64,000 nt of DNA, from NCBI GenBank assembly GCA_017466325.1, contig JAFTUK010000005.1:86227-150226 (forward strand). Direction: 5' to 3'. The stretch is from Bacteroidaceae bacterium. Lineage in GTDB: Bacteria; Bacteroidota; Bacteroidia; Bacteroidales; Bacteroidaceae. The position numbers were made by a program, and so were the translations under genes. A model generated the notes under the pieces. The model made no database searches, was not told the DNA's origin, and was given only the letters and a program-made list of their open reading frames with translations. Below are positions 22,534-32,391 of this stretch, in pieces (within the stretch, counting starts at the first letter, position 1; the number at the start of each line of letters is the position of its first letter).

Positions 22534-24258
22534 ATGGAATATTTCTTGTTGTTATTGGTGCCTGTCCTGTATGCGACATGGCGTAGTTTTAGAGATAACT
22601 CCGATAAGGATAAAGGTTCGGACGATGCGCAGAGGGTAGAATCAGAGGGAAGGGTTCCTTTCGCTCCGGGCAACGAACTGCCTTGGGAACAGGGGAGCGG
22701 ACCTGTCCCATGTTCTGCATACCGCCAGATGCTTCCCACCATGCTGACTATGGAGGATGTGTTTCACAACGAGGACTGGTCGTACGGAACATACCAGGGA
22801 GGACACTTTGCCTTCTGGTCCGATGAACAGGGCAATAGATTGGAAATCGTCTTCCCCAGCATATACTCTTGTGTTTTGGAAGACCTTCGCAAAGTGGAGG
22901 AAATAGAGGGCAAAATGAACAGCAATAGAATCTGGACCTCTTACCATAATATCAGTTACGATAACCAGGAAGACGAGCAGGTGACGGTTTCTCTCAGACA
23001 TACATTTATGATGAATGAAATGTCTCTGCACCAGGTAGTGGAAACGCTGAAGAAGGTTCTGCCACACGCCTTCGCCATAAGGGATGCCTTTAACGACTTG
23101 ATGAGGCATATTAACGAGGCCAACCCCGACTTGGAGGAGCATCACCAGGACAGCCTTTACAATGCCAAGGTGGATTTCATCCGCAACAGAACTTGTATGG
23201 ATCTGCCATTCACCGCACCAGAAAAGGAGCATGAAACCACTCCCGAGTCGCTGTGGAGAGTGTCGGACATCATTGCCCGCAGCATGTATGGCGCACAGGG
23301 GTGCCTCAATGGCATGACGCTCCTCGTGGACGGCAAGGCAGAGACCATCACCGACCTGCAGCAGATACAGCAGTTCAACATCCGCGACTATGTGCTGGAG
23401 CATTACGACGGACATAACCTCAACTCCATCATCCTCCGACTGGATTTCGAGCATCAGGACCTGCTCATCCACATGCGCAAGGCCAAGGGATGCACGGACA
23501 AGACCCTTTTCTACGACATTTCCTCCCTGCGCAGTTCCTGTGGCGAGGACGGAGGAGGAGTGGGTTCCACCAACATGAGCGAGATACGTCTTGCCGACAC
23601 CAACGAGGACTATTGGGAAGCCAAGTACATGGTGGACGATGCCATGGACAAGTGGAACAGCGGGCGCTACAACGAACTCACCGACGAACAGCGCATGGTG
23701 GTCGATTGTGTGCAACCCACATACAGGACCGACATCTATTGGGCAAAGAAGTATTTCAACAAGAAGTGCTACATGCAATCCCTCTTCTATTTCGACCGCG
23801 TGTTCAAGCAGTTGCAGAGGCAACTCCCCACGACCGACAATGCCCTGCAGGACCTTTACGGCCAAATCGCCCTCGGTCTCGGCCATGTTTACATGAACCT
23901 TGCCATGTACGAACAGGCGTACTATTACCTCCAGATAGCCCGTACGGAAGGTTATGGCGCCATAGACTTGGGCTATTGCATGCTCTTCCTGGAGAATCCC
24001 GGGGTTTTGGAGTACATCCGCGACATACTTCGTTCCGTCACAGAAGAAATGCAAAGCGAGGAGGGTGCCGGCGACGAGAGCCTCCTGACCATACACCTCC
24101 ATGCCAACCGCCTGCTCATCGCTGCCCTCATCAGCAGGGGCGAACTCTTCGAAGCCAAGTCCATCCTGCAGGACATGAAGGCACAGGACTTCGATACCGA
24201 GTTTGCCGATGAAAGCCTTGCAGAGGTGGAAGAGAAGATTCGGAGCGGTGAGCGGTGA
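22534..24258 (+). CDS. Membrane-anchored hypothetical protein with C-terminal TPR region (574 aa)
   Basis: A short hydrophobic N-terminus (MEYFLLLLVPVLYATWRSFR) lacks a cleavage site and probably anchors the protein. Residues 70-350 form an alpha-beta region of unknown fold (GGHFAFWSDEQGNRLEIVFP; LNSIILRLDFEHQDLLIHMR). Residues 395-560 look like TPRs (CYMQSLFYFDRVFKQLQRQL, then IALGLGHVYMNLAMYEQAYY). It follows the exported helical protein by 33 bases on the same strand, which suggests one operon from 19338. No function can be assigned. Confidence 0.6.
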   Translation: MEYFLLLLVPVLYATWRSFRDNSDKDKGSDDAQRVESEGRVPFAPGNELPWEQGSGPVPCSAYRQMLPTMLTMEDVFHNEDWSYGTYQGGHFAFWSDEQGNRLEIVFPSIYSCVLEDLRKVEEIEGKMNSNRIWTSYHNISYDNQEDEQVTVSLRHTFMMNEMSLHQVVETLKKVLPHAFAIRDAFNDLMRHINEANPDLEEHHQDSLYNAKVDFIRNRTCMDLPFTAPEKEHETTPESLWRVSDIIARSMYGAQGCLNGMTLLVDGKAETITDLQQIQQFNIRDYVLEHYDGHNLNSIILRLDFEHQDLLIHMRKAKGCTDKTLFYDISSLRSSCGEDGGGVGSTNMSEIRLADTNEDYWEAKYMVDDAMDKWNSGRYNELTDEQRMVVDCVQPTYRTDIYWAKKYFNKKCYMQSLFYFDRVFKQLQRQLPTTDNALQDLYGQIALGLGHVYMNLAMYEQAYYYLQIARTEGYGAIDLGYCMLFLENPGVLEYIRDILRSVTEEMQSEEGAGDESLLTIHLHANRLLIAALISRGELFEAKSILQDMKAQDFDTEFADESLAEVEEKIRSGER

Positions 24259-24377
24259 ACGGAAGTCCTTACAGGCAATAGGCAGGTATCTGCACTCACG
24301 CATAAATATATTCCAAGCAACCTTCGTTTATCTCATTTGTTTTTGCTAAATTTGTGCGTGAAACAATAGCAGGATAG

Positions 24378-25052
24378 AATCCTTATGATAGTAATAGAGA
24401 ACAAACGTTGCAATACCTTGTGGACAATCTGCCGGAAACGGCAATAGCCACGTTCCGGGCGTTTGCCGAGTGGATGGAGCAGATATGGAACCCGTTCTAC
24501 ACCGAGTACGAGAAGGTGGCACAGGAATAGGGAGGAATGTTGCTCAATAAATTCTACGATGAGGGTTCGTTTGCCACCCTCGTGGCAGCCTGGCGTACGG
24601 GCAGCAAGGTCAGGTGGATGGCGTATGGCGATTCGGTGCTGTTCCATTACAACAGGAGGACCAAAGTGCTGGCACATTCCTTTACCTCAATATCCGATTT
24701 CTCAAAGCCTCCATATCTGCTTAACTGGAAGGATGAGGCCTTGGAGGAGGGCTTTGCATCGGGCGAGTTCGATGTATCTGGACCATCGTATGTTTTTGCA
24801 TGCTCGGATGCCTTGTCGCACTACATAATGATGATGTATGCCGTGGCGAATGGAGAAGAAATCCCCATTGCAGAAGACAAGAACGGCAATATCATTGCCT
24901 TGGCAAGGAGAATGAAGGTGGATTTCGAAAAGGACGTGCTGAAACCAATGTTCAATGCTCTGAGAAGCGATTCCCTGCCAGCTTATTGCCGAAGCAAGTA
25001 CAGGAAAGGCCTCCTTGCCCTCGACGACTATTCTTTGGCAAGGCTGGTGTAA
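24378..25052 (+). pseudogene. Decayed PP2C-like phosphatase gene: missing N-terminus and in-frame TAG
   Basis: One frame from 24378 to 25052 reads as the C-terminal two thirds of a PP2C-like protein: ETAIATFRAFAEWMEQIWNP, then a TAG at 24528-24530, then GGMLLNKFYDEGSFATLVAA and VRWMAYGDSVLFHYNRR. The A-x-GDS-x-LF block and SFATLV are typical PP2C elements. An in-frame TAG at 24375-24377 closes the frame at the left, and the metal-binding N-terminal motif (ADG) is absent. A CAG-to-TAG change explains the inner stop. A 171-residue piece could restart at ATG 24537 after GGGAGG, but it would lack the active site. Confidence 0.65.
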
Positions 25053-25145
25053 CTAAGGTCAACCTTTATTACAATTAAGGCTAATAGTAGTCAACCAAAA
25101 TCGTTAAACTACACAGGAAAAGACATCCTTCATGGTCATTCCAAA

Positions 25146-25208
25146 GTTTCCTCATTGGGAAACTCGAGTTTCCCAATGAGGAAACAGCAGTTCTCCTATA
25201 GGGGAACT
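25146..25208. repeat. Perfect 40-bp palindrome followed by a 20-bp palindrome
   Basis: 25146-25185 equals its own reverse complement over all 40 bases, centred on CTCGAG. Each arm itself contains TTTCC and GGGAAA. Three bases later AGTTCTCC-TATA-GGGGAACT (25189-25208) makes a second palindrome with one G-T pair. Together they fill the gap before the tamB stop and likely act as a converging-gene terminator or an exonuclease barrier. Confidence 0.85.
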
Positions 25209-25215
25209 GACGGGG

Positions 25216-28200
25216 TCACTGCTCTTTTCTTTTGCTTTGCCAGAAGAAGAGGTCGGATATACGGTTGAAGTCCTTTTTGAATTGGATGCCTATACCTTGG
25301 GTGTTCAGCGATGATTGGACGAAATAGCGGTCGTTGGCCTGGTTGTAGGCTTTCAGGGAAATGTTGCCGTTCTTGGTGAGGAGATATTCTACTGTTACAT
25401 CGCTGATGAAATTGCGTTGCGTGTAGTATTTCTCGCGATAGCCGAAATTGCCTGTCAGCAAAAGGCGGTTGTCGAAGAGGCGGCCGCTGAGCATGCCTTC
25501 CACGTCCATATTGCGCCATCCGTCTTCTCCGGTCTTCAGGCTTGTGCCAAAGGTCCAGTTATTTGAACCTACGGCATCGGAGATGAACTGGTTCAGTTGC
25601 GAGGACAGGGTGCTGCTGACGAGCGAGTTCATGGCTGCGCTGCTCTGGAACTCGCCTTCTGCGTCGAAGTTGTAGAAGCGTCCCAATCCCAGGAGGTAGA
25701 TGGCCTGCATGTTGCGTTCCTCCTCGGTGCTGACTATGGAGCGTACCATTTGCCGTTCGTCCTCGCTGGCGTCGGGCAGGTCGAAGTCGAATGTCACGAT
25801 GGGCTGTTCGGGGTGTCCGGTCAGATTCATGACGCAGTCTACGCGTGTCTTGGAGAATCCCAGGGCAGATGTGGTGAGGTCGTCCAGGGAAACGCTGTTC
25901 ACGCTGTAAACCGCCTTTAGGTTGAGGTCTGCATTCATGGCGTCTCCGCCAAAGGTGATTGTTCCGTTTGGCTGGAACTTGAAGTCTTTGCGTATGATGT
26001 CCTGTATGCTCAGACGGTAGTTTCCGCTCTGTACGCGGTAGGTGCCGTATATGTTGAAGCGGCCCTTGTTGTGATACTTGGCCATGATTCTGCCCGAACC
26101 GAGAATCTCTATCATGTCTCCCGATTTGCGGTTCATGAGCAGTTTCATCCTGGCATCGGGGGTGATTTGTAGGTTGAAGTTCATGTATATGTCGGAGGAG
26201 GCGGCAGTCTCGTTTGCTGTCGTTGATGCGGAGGCTGCCCGTGTTTTCCCTCCATCTGTTTTCGCTTGGCCGTGTGCTGACGGGAGCCATGTGCTGTCCG
26301 TTTCTTCGCGTTCCTTGATGGTGATGAACTTTGCTTCGGTGAGCGCGTCGGGCGTCTCCACGTTGTATGTGAAGGTCGTGCCTGCTTCGGGAGTGGCATT
26401 GATGTCGATGTTCAGGCGTCCGGGTATGCCCCTGATGCTGATGTCTCCCGTAGCCAGACAGGTGGCATAGAAGGAACTTTCTCCGAAGTCTGCGAAATCA
26501 TATCCGAGGAAATTGTTGACCTTGGCGTCAAAGTTGAATTTCAGGTCCTTGAAATGCTCGTGCATGAATTTGCCGTTAAGGGAGGCGGTATGTTGTGTGT
26601 TGCCGTTTTTGTATGTGTTGTCGTAGGGTTTGGAAAGGATGGTGGCTGAGGCTTGTTCGTCAAGCAGTGTTGCCTTGATGTCAATCTCTCCCGGTTTGAT
26701 ATGGACGCTGTCGCGGAGGATATGGTATTGGGTTCCCAGCATTGGCATTTTGACGTGGGCGTGGTCCAGCATCAGGTCGCCTTCCAGGTCGATGGCCTTG
26801 AACGGTCCGAATATCCGGCAGTATCCCGATGCCCGTCCTTGGAAATCATCCAGTATGCCTTCGGTGAACTGGTTCATGAAAGCAAGGTTGAAACCTTTGG
26901 TGTTTACTTTCAGGTCCAAACCGTTGCCGATTTCCTTGTTGCCGATGTTGAAACCTCCGTTGATGATTGAATGGTGATTGTTGGAGTCGTCGTCGATAGT
27001 GGCGGCAAGGGCAAGGAAATGAGGCTGTTCGCCCCATTCGGCCTGCGCTTTCAGCGTGCCGAGCGGTGCCTGGTTGAACATGAAGTTCCTTACCTGTATG
27101 TCTGCCGTTGCATTGGGTGTGGAGAGAAGTCCGGATGCCGTTGCCGTGCCAGACGCATAGCCGTCGAACTCTACTGACTTGAAGTTGACGATGTCCAGGA
27201 TGTAGGCAACGTTTATGTCGTGAAGGTTAACCTTGAGCGAATCTTCGGTGTTTTTGGAAACCAGTCCGTTTATGTCAATGCCTCGTCTGTAGTGCCTCTG
27301 TCTGCCGCTTCCGCCACCCGTGCTTATCCTGAAGCCCTGTATCGTCGCATGTTGGTCTTGCCACGTTATCATTGCGGGATGTACATTCCAAAGTGTTTCG
27401 GAAATGGTCAGGTCGGTGGGGGCTATCCAGACATTAACCTCGCGTTTTCCTCCGGTGTTGCGTGCGAAGTTGGCAGTAATGTCCATTTCGCCTTTGTATG
27501 CAGGTTTTCTCTTGTTGTCTGCTCCTGCAATCAGACGCAACCTGTTGTCGTGGGCGCTGGACTTGAGGTAAACGGTTATGAAACCGCTTTTCTGGAGTCG
27601 TTCGGTCGTGACGTCGGTAGTCAGGTCGTTCTTTGTGCCGTTTATGCGTATGCTGCTGTTGCGCAGATGCTCTTTGCCGAACTTTATAAACGGTATGTCT
27701 GCAGTTATGTCGAGGGAGTCATTGCCGTGCATGCTGCCATAGAAATGCACTCTTTCCGGTATACATATACCCTTCATGCCAAGTCGGTCAAGCAGAATCG
27801 TATCTTGAAGACTGAGGGCAAACTGCAGGTCATCGGCCCTTGCGTATATGTTCTTCGCTTCAATGAGGTTAGGCAGACGCTTGTGTAACGTGTTCTGTAT
27901 GGTTGCCGCCAAGGTAGAGAACCTGTAGTGGCCTTGGGCGTCAAGTTTCAGGGGTTCGGAATCTATGTACAGTGTCCTGAACCCTTTTGCATCAATGTCC
28001 GTATTTAAGGTGAACTGTGTAAGGTGTGCTATGGTAGAGTCCTGCTGGTCTGTTTCTACAATGAAGTCACTGATGCTTAGGCTTCCCCTGATGTCGTCAA
28101 TGTCTGTAGCGCTGACATTTACTTCTGTGTTGAGTGAAAGTCTTGCATCTGGATGCATCTTGCCGAGTCCTAACCTTTCTGTCAGGAAGTTTTCTATTTG

Positions 28201-29754
28201 TAGAGTGCCTTGCAGATGTCTTCTATGGCCATTTGTCAGTGTCAGGTGACTTCGGATTTCGCCTTCGTTGTCTTTTCCTTCGGCATCAACGGAAATGGTG
28301 TTGCCAGCCAGTGTGGTTTTTATATCCAGGTTGCGGTACTCTCTTTCCTGTATGCACAAGAGGGGGAGGATGGTGTGGATGTTTATGTGTGGCTTGCCGT
28401 TCTTGTCCTTAAGCACTCCGGATGCATTTATGTCTAGCGAGGTGTGGTTAAGGGTATGACTGCCGTTGTCGGACAGCAATTTTGCCAAATCTATTTTTGG
28501 CGAGGTGATAATGGCTTTGAATTGGTTCCGGTTTATTGCAGAGGAGGAAATTTGGATGTCAGCCAACCTGTTGTTTAGGTTTAATGTCGCACTTTGGCTT
28601 TCTTCCGAGAACTTGACTTGTCCAGACAGGTTTACCGTGTCCAGACGTGTCAGTATCGGGGATATTTCCTTGGCCTGGCCGTTGAGTTCTAGGGTGATAT
28701 ACTGCTGCAGACGGGCATTGGTCTGCAATCTGTTGATTTCAAGCGTGTATTCGGGGGTGTTTATGTAGTCGTTGATGAAGAGTTTTGCCGACAGATTGAG
28801 CGAACCGTTGTTGTTGAGGTTCAGATGGGGCACGTTGATGCACTCCTCCAAACCATAGACTTTGCTGGTCAGTTCTATGGGGGTGTGGGCATTTGCCAGA
28901 CGTGGGGCAAAGGCCTTGAAGTCCGATGGTGTAAGGTGTATGGATGTTTCCGCATACCAAGAGGTACTGCCCAGCCACTTCTTGATGTCCGTACCCTTGG
29001 GAGTGTCAGGCCATGTTGCCATGAAGGAGGGTATGGAAAGAGTGGTGTGGGGTAGTTCTATGTTGAAGTTCTCCAACTTTGCACCGTTGCTTCCCGCCGA
29101 GAATTCTCCAAGTACGTTGGAAAGTTCAAAACCGCTTGCTTCACTGAAGGATAAGCGCTTTAACGACAGGTTCACGGAGTCTCTCTTCAGGACTTTCAGC
29201 CTTGCAGTCATTGCAATGTCCTGAAGATGTATGTGCGACGGGTCGAAGGTGCCGGTTTCCTTGTGCGGCATCCATTGCTTGTCCCACTTGACGTCTATCC
29301 TTCTGAGCACAAGGTTGCCTATGCGGAGGTTGACGGGCTTGCTTTCGGTGTTGTCGCTTTTGAAAGTGTCTATGATGAACTGGAAGTTGGGCTTTTCTTG
29401 TGCCGACCTTTGATACAGGTATGCTTCCGTGCCGAAGAGTTGTGCATTGGCTATACTGATTTTGCCGTCAAGAAGAGGGATGATTTCCAGTTTTGCAGCC
29501 AGTCGCGACACGTGCAGCATGGTGCTGTCCTGCTTGTCCTTCAGGTTGATGTCATCGATTATGATGCGGTTCAAAAGTCCCAGCCTTATCCTGCCGATGC
29601 TAATCTCCCAATCCCAAAGATTATGCAAAACATGCGACGCCACGGAACCTGCCCATCTTTGCACGGGAGGAATATGCATCGCAACCTGCAGACAGAAGTA
29701 TAGTCCGCAGATTATGCCTATTGTCCATTGGATGGTACGCTTCAATAGTTTCAT
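25216..29754 (-). CDS. tamB: TamB-like translocation and assembly module (DUF490)
   Basis: The 1512-residue protein has one N-terminal membrane helix (MKLLKRTIQWTIGIICGLYF) and then a very long, repetitive beta-rich periplasmic region. This is the hydrophobic groove architecture of TamB/AsmA-type proteins that bridge inner and outer membrane. Its C-terminal DUF490 domain is clear: FNIYGTYRVQSGNYRLSIQD, DFKFQPNGTITFGGDAMNAD and LTGHPEQPIVTFDFDLPDAS, ending FKKDFNRISDLFFWQSKRK. Such proteins help move lipids or outer-membrane proteins. Length is normal for Bacteroidota homologues. It is monocistronic, divergent to nqrA, with a -7 box TACTTTTG at 29771-29778. Confidence 0.88.
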   Translation of the reverse strand: MKLLKRTIQWTIGIICGLYFCLQVAMHIPPVQRWAGSVASHVLHNLWDWEISIGRIRLGLLNRIIIDDINLKDKQDSTMLHVSRLAAKLEIIPLLDGKISIANAQLFGTEAYLYQRSAQEKPNFQFIIDTFKSDNTESKPVNLRIGNLVLRRIDVKWDKQWMPHKETGTFDPSHIHLQDIAMTARLKVLKRDSVNLSLKRLSFSEASGFELSNVLGEFSAGSNGAKLENFNIELPHTTLSIPSFMATWPDTPKGTDIKKWLGSTSWYAETSIHLTPSDFKAFAPRLANAHTPIELTSKVYGLEECINVPHLNLNNNGSLNLSAKLFINDYINTPEYTLEINRLQTNARLQQYITLELNGQAKEISPILTRLDTVNLSGQVKFSEESQSATLNLNNRLADIQISSSAINRNQFKAIITSPKIDLAKLLSDNGSHTLNHTSLDINASGVLKDKNGKPHINIHTILPLLCIQEREYRNLDIKTTLAGNTISVDAEGKDNEGEIRSHLTLTNGHRRHLQGTLQIENFLTERLGLGKMHPDARLSLNTEVNVSATDIDDIRGSLSISDFIVETDQQDSTIAHLTQFTLNTDIDAKGFRTLYIDSEPLKLDAQGHYRFSTLAATIQNTLHKRLPNLIEAKNIYARADDLQFALSLQDTILLDRLGMKGICIPERVHFYGSMHGNDSLDITADIPFIKFGKEHLRNSSIRINGTKNDLTTDVTTERLQKSGFITVYLKSSAHDNRLRLIAGADNKRKPAYKGEMDITANFARNTGGKREVNVWIAPTDLTISETLWNVHPAMITWQDQHATIQGFRISTGGGSGRQRHYRRGIDINGLVSKNTEDSLKVNLHDINVAYILDIVNFKSVEFDGYASGTATASGLLSTPNATADIQVRNFMFNQAPLGTLKAQAEWGEQPHFLALAATIDDDSNNHHSIINGGFNIGNKEIGNGLDLKVNTKGFNLAFMNQFTEGILDDFQGRASGYCRIFGPFKAIDLEGDLMLDHAHVKMPMLGTQYHILRDSVHIKPGEIDIKATLLDEQASATILSKPYDNTYKNGNTQHTASLNGKFMHEHFKDLKFNFDAKVNNFLGYDFADFGESSFYATCLATGDISIRGIPGRLNIDINATPEAGTTFTYNVETPDALTEAKFITIKEREETDSTWLPSAHGQAKTDGGKTRAASASTTANETAASSDIYMNFNLQITPDARMKLLMNRKSGDMIEILGSGRIMAKYHNKGRFNIYGTYRVQSGNYRLSIQDIIRKDFKFQPNGTITFGGDAMNADLNLKAVYSVNSVSLDDLTTSALGFSKTRVDCVMNLTGHPEQPIVTFDFDLPDASEDERQMVRSIVSTEEERNMQAIYLLGLGRFYNFDAEGEFQSSAAMNSLVSSTLSSQLNQFISDAVGSNNWTFGTSLKTGEDGWRNMDVEGMLSGRLFDNRLLLTGNFGYREKYYTQRNFISDVTVEYLLTKNGNISLKAYNQANDRYFVQSSLNTQGIGIQFKKDFNRISDLFFWQSKRKEQ

Positions 29755-29770
29755 GACGTAATTTCTTTGA

Positions 29771-29830
29771 CAAAAGTATGCCTTTTTTTTGATTATTTAA
29801 GTCTTTTGTCGGGAAAAAAGCGTATCTTTG
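29771..29830. promoter_or_regulatory. Divergent promoters of tamB and nqrA
   Basis: Minus strand: TACTTTTG (29771-29778) 17 bases before the tamB ATG. Plus strand: TATCTTTG (29823-29830) 39 bases before the nqrA ATG. Neither has a TTTG at the ideal 19-base spacing. The 44 bases between the boxes are AT-rich. Confidence 0.55.
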
Positions 29831-29868
29831 TGCGAGATTATATCAACATTTTATTTTATTAACAGTAT

Positions 29869-31197
29869 ATGGCAAAAGTAATCAAATTGCGTAAGGGCCT
29901 GGACATCAACCTGAAGGGAAAGGCTGCCAAGGAGACTGCTTCTGTGGAATGTCCTGGCGAGTATGCACTCTGTCCTGAGGATTTCACAGGATTGAAGCCC
30001 AAGGTGGTTGTCAAGGAAGGTGATGCCGTTAAGGCCGGTGATGCCTTGTTCGTAGACAAGACGCATCCTGAGGTATGTTTTGTCAGTCCCGTCAGCGGTA
30101 CCGTATCGTTGGTGGAACGTGGCGATCGTCGCAAGCTGTTGAGTGTCCGCGTAAAGTGCGACATGAAGTTTGAGGGCAAGACCTTCAAGACCGACGGCGA
30201 TGTAAAGGCTTTGCTTATGGAGAGCGGTATCTTCGGTATGATCCGTCAGCGTCCCTACGACACTGTGGCTAATCCCTACGACACTCCCAAGGCTATCCAT
30301 GTCAGTGCTTTCAACAGTATGCCTTTGGCTCAGGACTTCGAGTATGTCCTTCAGGGTCAGGAGGCAGAGTTCCAGGCTGGTATTACTGCCCTGTCCAAGA
30401 TTGCTCCCGTGCGTCTTGGCGTAAGCAGCAAGCAGAATGCCAAGGCTCTCCTGGGTGCTGCTAATTGCGAGGTCTATGTGTTCGACGGTCCCGCTCCAGC
30501 CGGCAACGTAGGTGTGCAGATCAACCACATCGATCCCATCAACAAGGGCGAGGTTGTCTGGACCTTGGGTGCTGAGGAGGTTATCATGCTTGGTCGTCTG
30601 ATGAAGACAGGCAAGGTTGACTTCACCCGTACCATTGCATTGGCAGGTAGCGAAGTCAAGGCTCCCAAGTACTACAAGGTGAAGGTGGGTCAGAAGTTGA
30701 CCACTCTACTGGCAGGACAGGTTGCTGAGGGCGACGTCCGTGTTATCAACGGCAATCCCATGACCGGTGTCAAGACCTGTAAGGACGCCTATCTTGCCGC
30801 ACATGCTACCGAGGTAACCGCTATCCCCGAGGGTTCAGAGGCCGACGAGATGCTGGGTTGGATCATGCCTCGTTTCTCTATGTTCAGCACACACCGCAGC
30901 TACTTCAGCTGGTTGCTGGGCAGCAAGAAAGAGTATGTTCTTGATGCACGCGTCAAGGGCGGTGAGCGCCACATGATCATGAGTGGCGAGTACGACAAGG
31001 TATTCCCCATGGACATCTATGCAGGCTATCTTATCAAGGCCATCATCACTGGCGACATCGACCGTCAGGAGGCTTTGGGTATCTACGAGGTTGCTCCCGA
31101 GGACTTTGCTCTTGCTGAATTCGTATGTAGTTCCAAACTGGAACTCCAGCGCATTGTTCGCGAAGGCTTGGATATACTTAAGAAGGAGAATGCTTAA
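29869..31197 (+). CDS. nqrA: Na+-translocating NADH:quinone reductase subunit A
   Basis: The 442-residue soluble subunit sits on the cytoplasmic face of Na+-NQR and takes part in quinone binding. The start MAKVIKLRKGLDINLKGKAA and the lipoyl-like SPVSGTVSLVERGDRRKLLS barrel (about 73-92) are diagnostic, as are the ALPHxGT-type middle and YFSWLLGSKKEYVLDARVKG at about 345. It is the first of six genes spaced 1-19 bases apart. The enzyme oxidises NADH, reduces menaquinone and pumps Na+; it is the main respiratory NADH dehydrogenase in many Bacteroidales. Confidence 0.95.
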   Translation: MAKVIKLRKGLDINLKGKAAKETASVECPGEYALCPEDFTGLKPKVVVKEGDAVKAGDALFVDKTHPEVCFVSPVSGTVSLVERGDRRKLLSVRVKCDMKFEGKTFKTDGDVKALLMESGIFGMIRQRPYDTVANPYDTPKAIHVSAFNSMPLAQDFEYVLQGQEAEFQAGITALSKIAPVRLGVSSKQNAKALLGAANCEVYVFDGPAPAGNVGVQINHIDPINKGEVVWTLGAEEVIMLGRLMKTGKVDFTRTIALAGSEVKAPKYYKVKVGQKLTTLLAGQVAEGDVRVINGNPMTGVKTCKDAYLAAHATEVTAIPEGSEADEMLGWIMPRFSMFSTHRSYFSWLLGSKKEYVLDARVKGGERHMIMSGEYDKVFPMDIYAGYLIKAIITGDIDRQEALGIYEVAPEDFALAEFVCSSKLELQRIVREGLDILKKENA

Positions 31198-31215
31198 TTA
31201 TATTAATAGAAAAAT

Positions 31216-32379
31216 ATGAAAGCTATTAAAAAACTTTTTGACAGTATGCGTCCCCACGTCCAGGAGGGCGGAAAGTTCCATGCTTTCCACTCGCTGTATG
31301 ACGGTCTCGAGACATTTGCTTTCGTGCCCAATACAACTGGCCGTAAGGGTGGTGTAAACATCCACGACGCTATAGACAGCAAGCGCATCATGAGTTTTGT
31401 GGTGCTCGCATTGCTGCCCGCCTTGTTCTTCGGCATGTACAATGTGGGTTATCAGAATGCTTTGGCCGCAGGTGCTGACATGACCGACCACGTTGGCATG
31501 TTCCTCTTCGGCTTGGCTGCCGTTCTTCCCAAAATCGTAGTCAGTTACGTTGTGGGTCTGGGCATAGAGTTCGTCGTTGCCCAGTGGAAGAAGGAAGAGA
31601 TTCAGGAAGGTTTCCTCGTTTCCGGTATCATCATCCCCATGATCGTGCCCGTAAACACTCCTCTGTGGATTCTTGCCCTGGCTGTTGCATTCAGCGTTAT
31701 CTTCGCTAAGGAAATCTTCGGCGGTACCGGTATGAACATCTTCAACCCTGCCCTGATTACCCGTGCATTCCTGTTCTTCAGCTATCCCAGCGCTCTGACT
31801 GGCGACGACACCGTTTGGGTGGCACAGGAGCAGATCTGCGGTTTGGGTCACAATGTGCCCGAGGCATTCTCTGCCGCTACCCCTCTGGGTGAAGCAGCAG
31901 TTGGCAATGCCATTCCTTGCGAGACTATCTGCGATGCTATCGTAGGTCTTATCCCCGGTTCAATCGGTGAGACCAGCGTTATCGCCATTGCTCTGGGTGC
32001 CGTGCTGCTCCTGTGGACAGGTGTTGCAAGCTGGAAGACCATGCTGAGCGTATTCGTAGGCGGTGGCCTTATGGGCTGGCTGCTCGAGGGCGTTGGCGGC
32101 AACCAGTTGGAATGGTGGCACCACTTCGTTCTTGGCGGATTTGCTTTCGGTGCTGTCTTCATGGCTACTGACCCCGTAACCAGTGCCCGCACAGAATGTG
32201 GCAAGTATGTATATGGTTTCCTTATCGGTGTTGTTGCCGTGATGGTTCGCGTGCTGAACCCCGGTTATCCCGAAGGCATGATGCTTGCTATCTTGTTGAT
32301 GAACCTGTTCGCTCCGCTGATCGACTATGTATTCGTACAGAAGAACATCAGCAAGCGTGCAAAACGTGCAACTAAATAA
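31216..32379 (+). CDS. nqrB: Na+-translocating NADH:quinone reductase subunit B
   Basis: The 387-residue integral membrane subunit has about ten helices and forms part of the Na+ path. Its covalently bound FMN should attach to the Thr in MATDPVTSARTECGKYVYGF near residues 320-335; ApbE does this attachment and is not encoded in the window. Other family markers are GGVNIHDAIDSKRIMSF and IFGGTGMNIFNPALITRAFL. It starts 18 bases after nqrA and is 12 bases before nqrC. Confidence 0.95.
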   Translation: MKAIKKLFDSMRPHVQEGGKFHAFHSLYDGLETFAFVPNTTGRKGGVNIHDAIDSKRIMSFVVLALLPALFFGMYNVGYQNALAAGADMTDHVGMFLFGLAAVLPKIVVSYVVGLGIEFVVAQWKKEEIQEGFLVSGIIIPMIVPVNTPLWILALAVAFSVIFAKEIFGGTGMNIFNPALITRAFLFFSYPSALTGDDTVWVAQEQICGLGHNVPEAFSAATPLGEAAVGNAIPCETICDAIVGLIPGSIGETSVIAIALGAVLLLWTGVASWKTMLSVFVGGGLMGWLLEGVGGNQLEWWHHFVLGGFAFGAVFMATDPVTSARTECGKYVYGFLIGVVAVMVRVLNPGYPEGMMLAILLMNLFAPLIDYVFVQKNISKRAKRATK

Positions 32380-32391
32380 TATATAAGGTAT

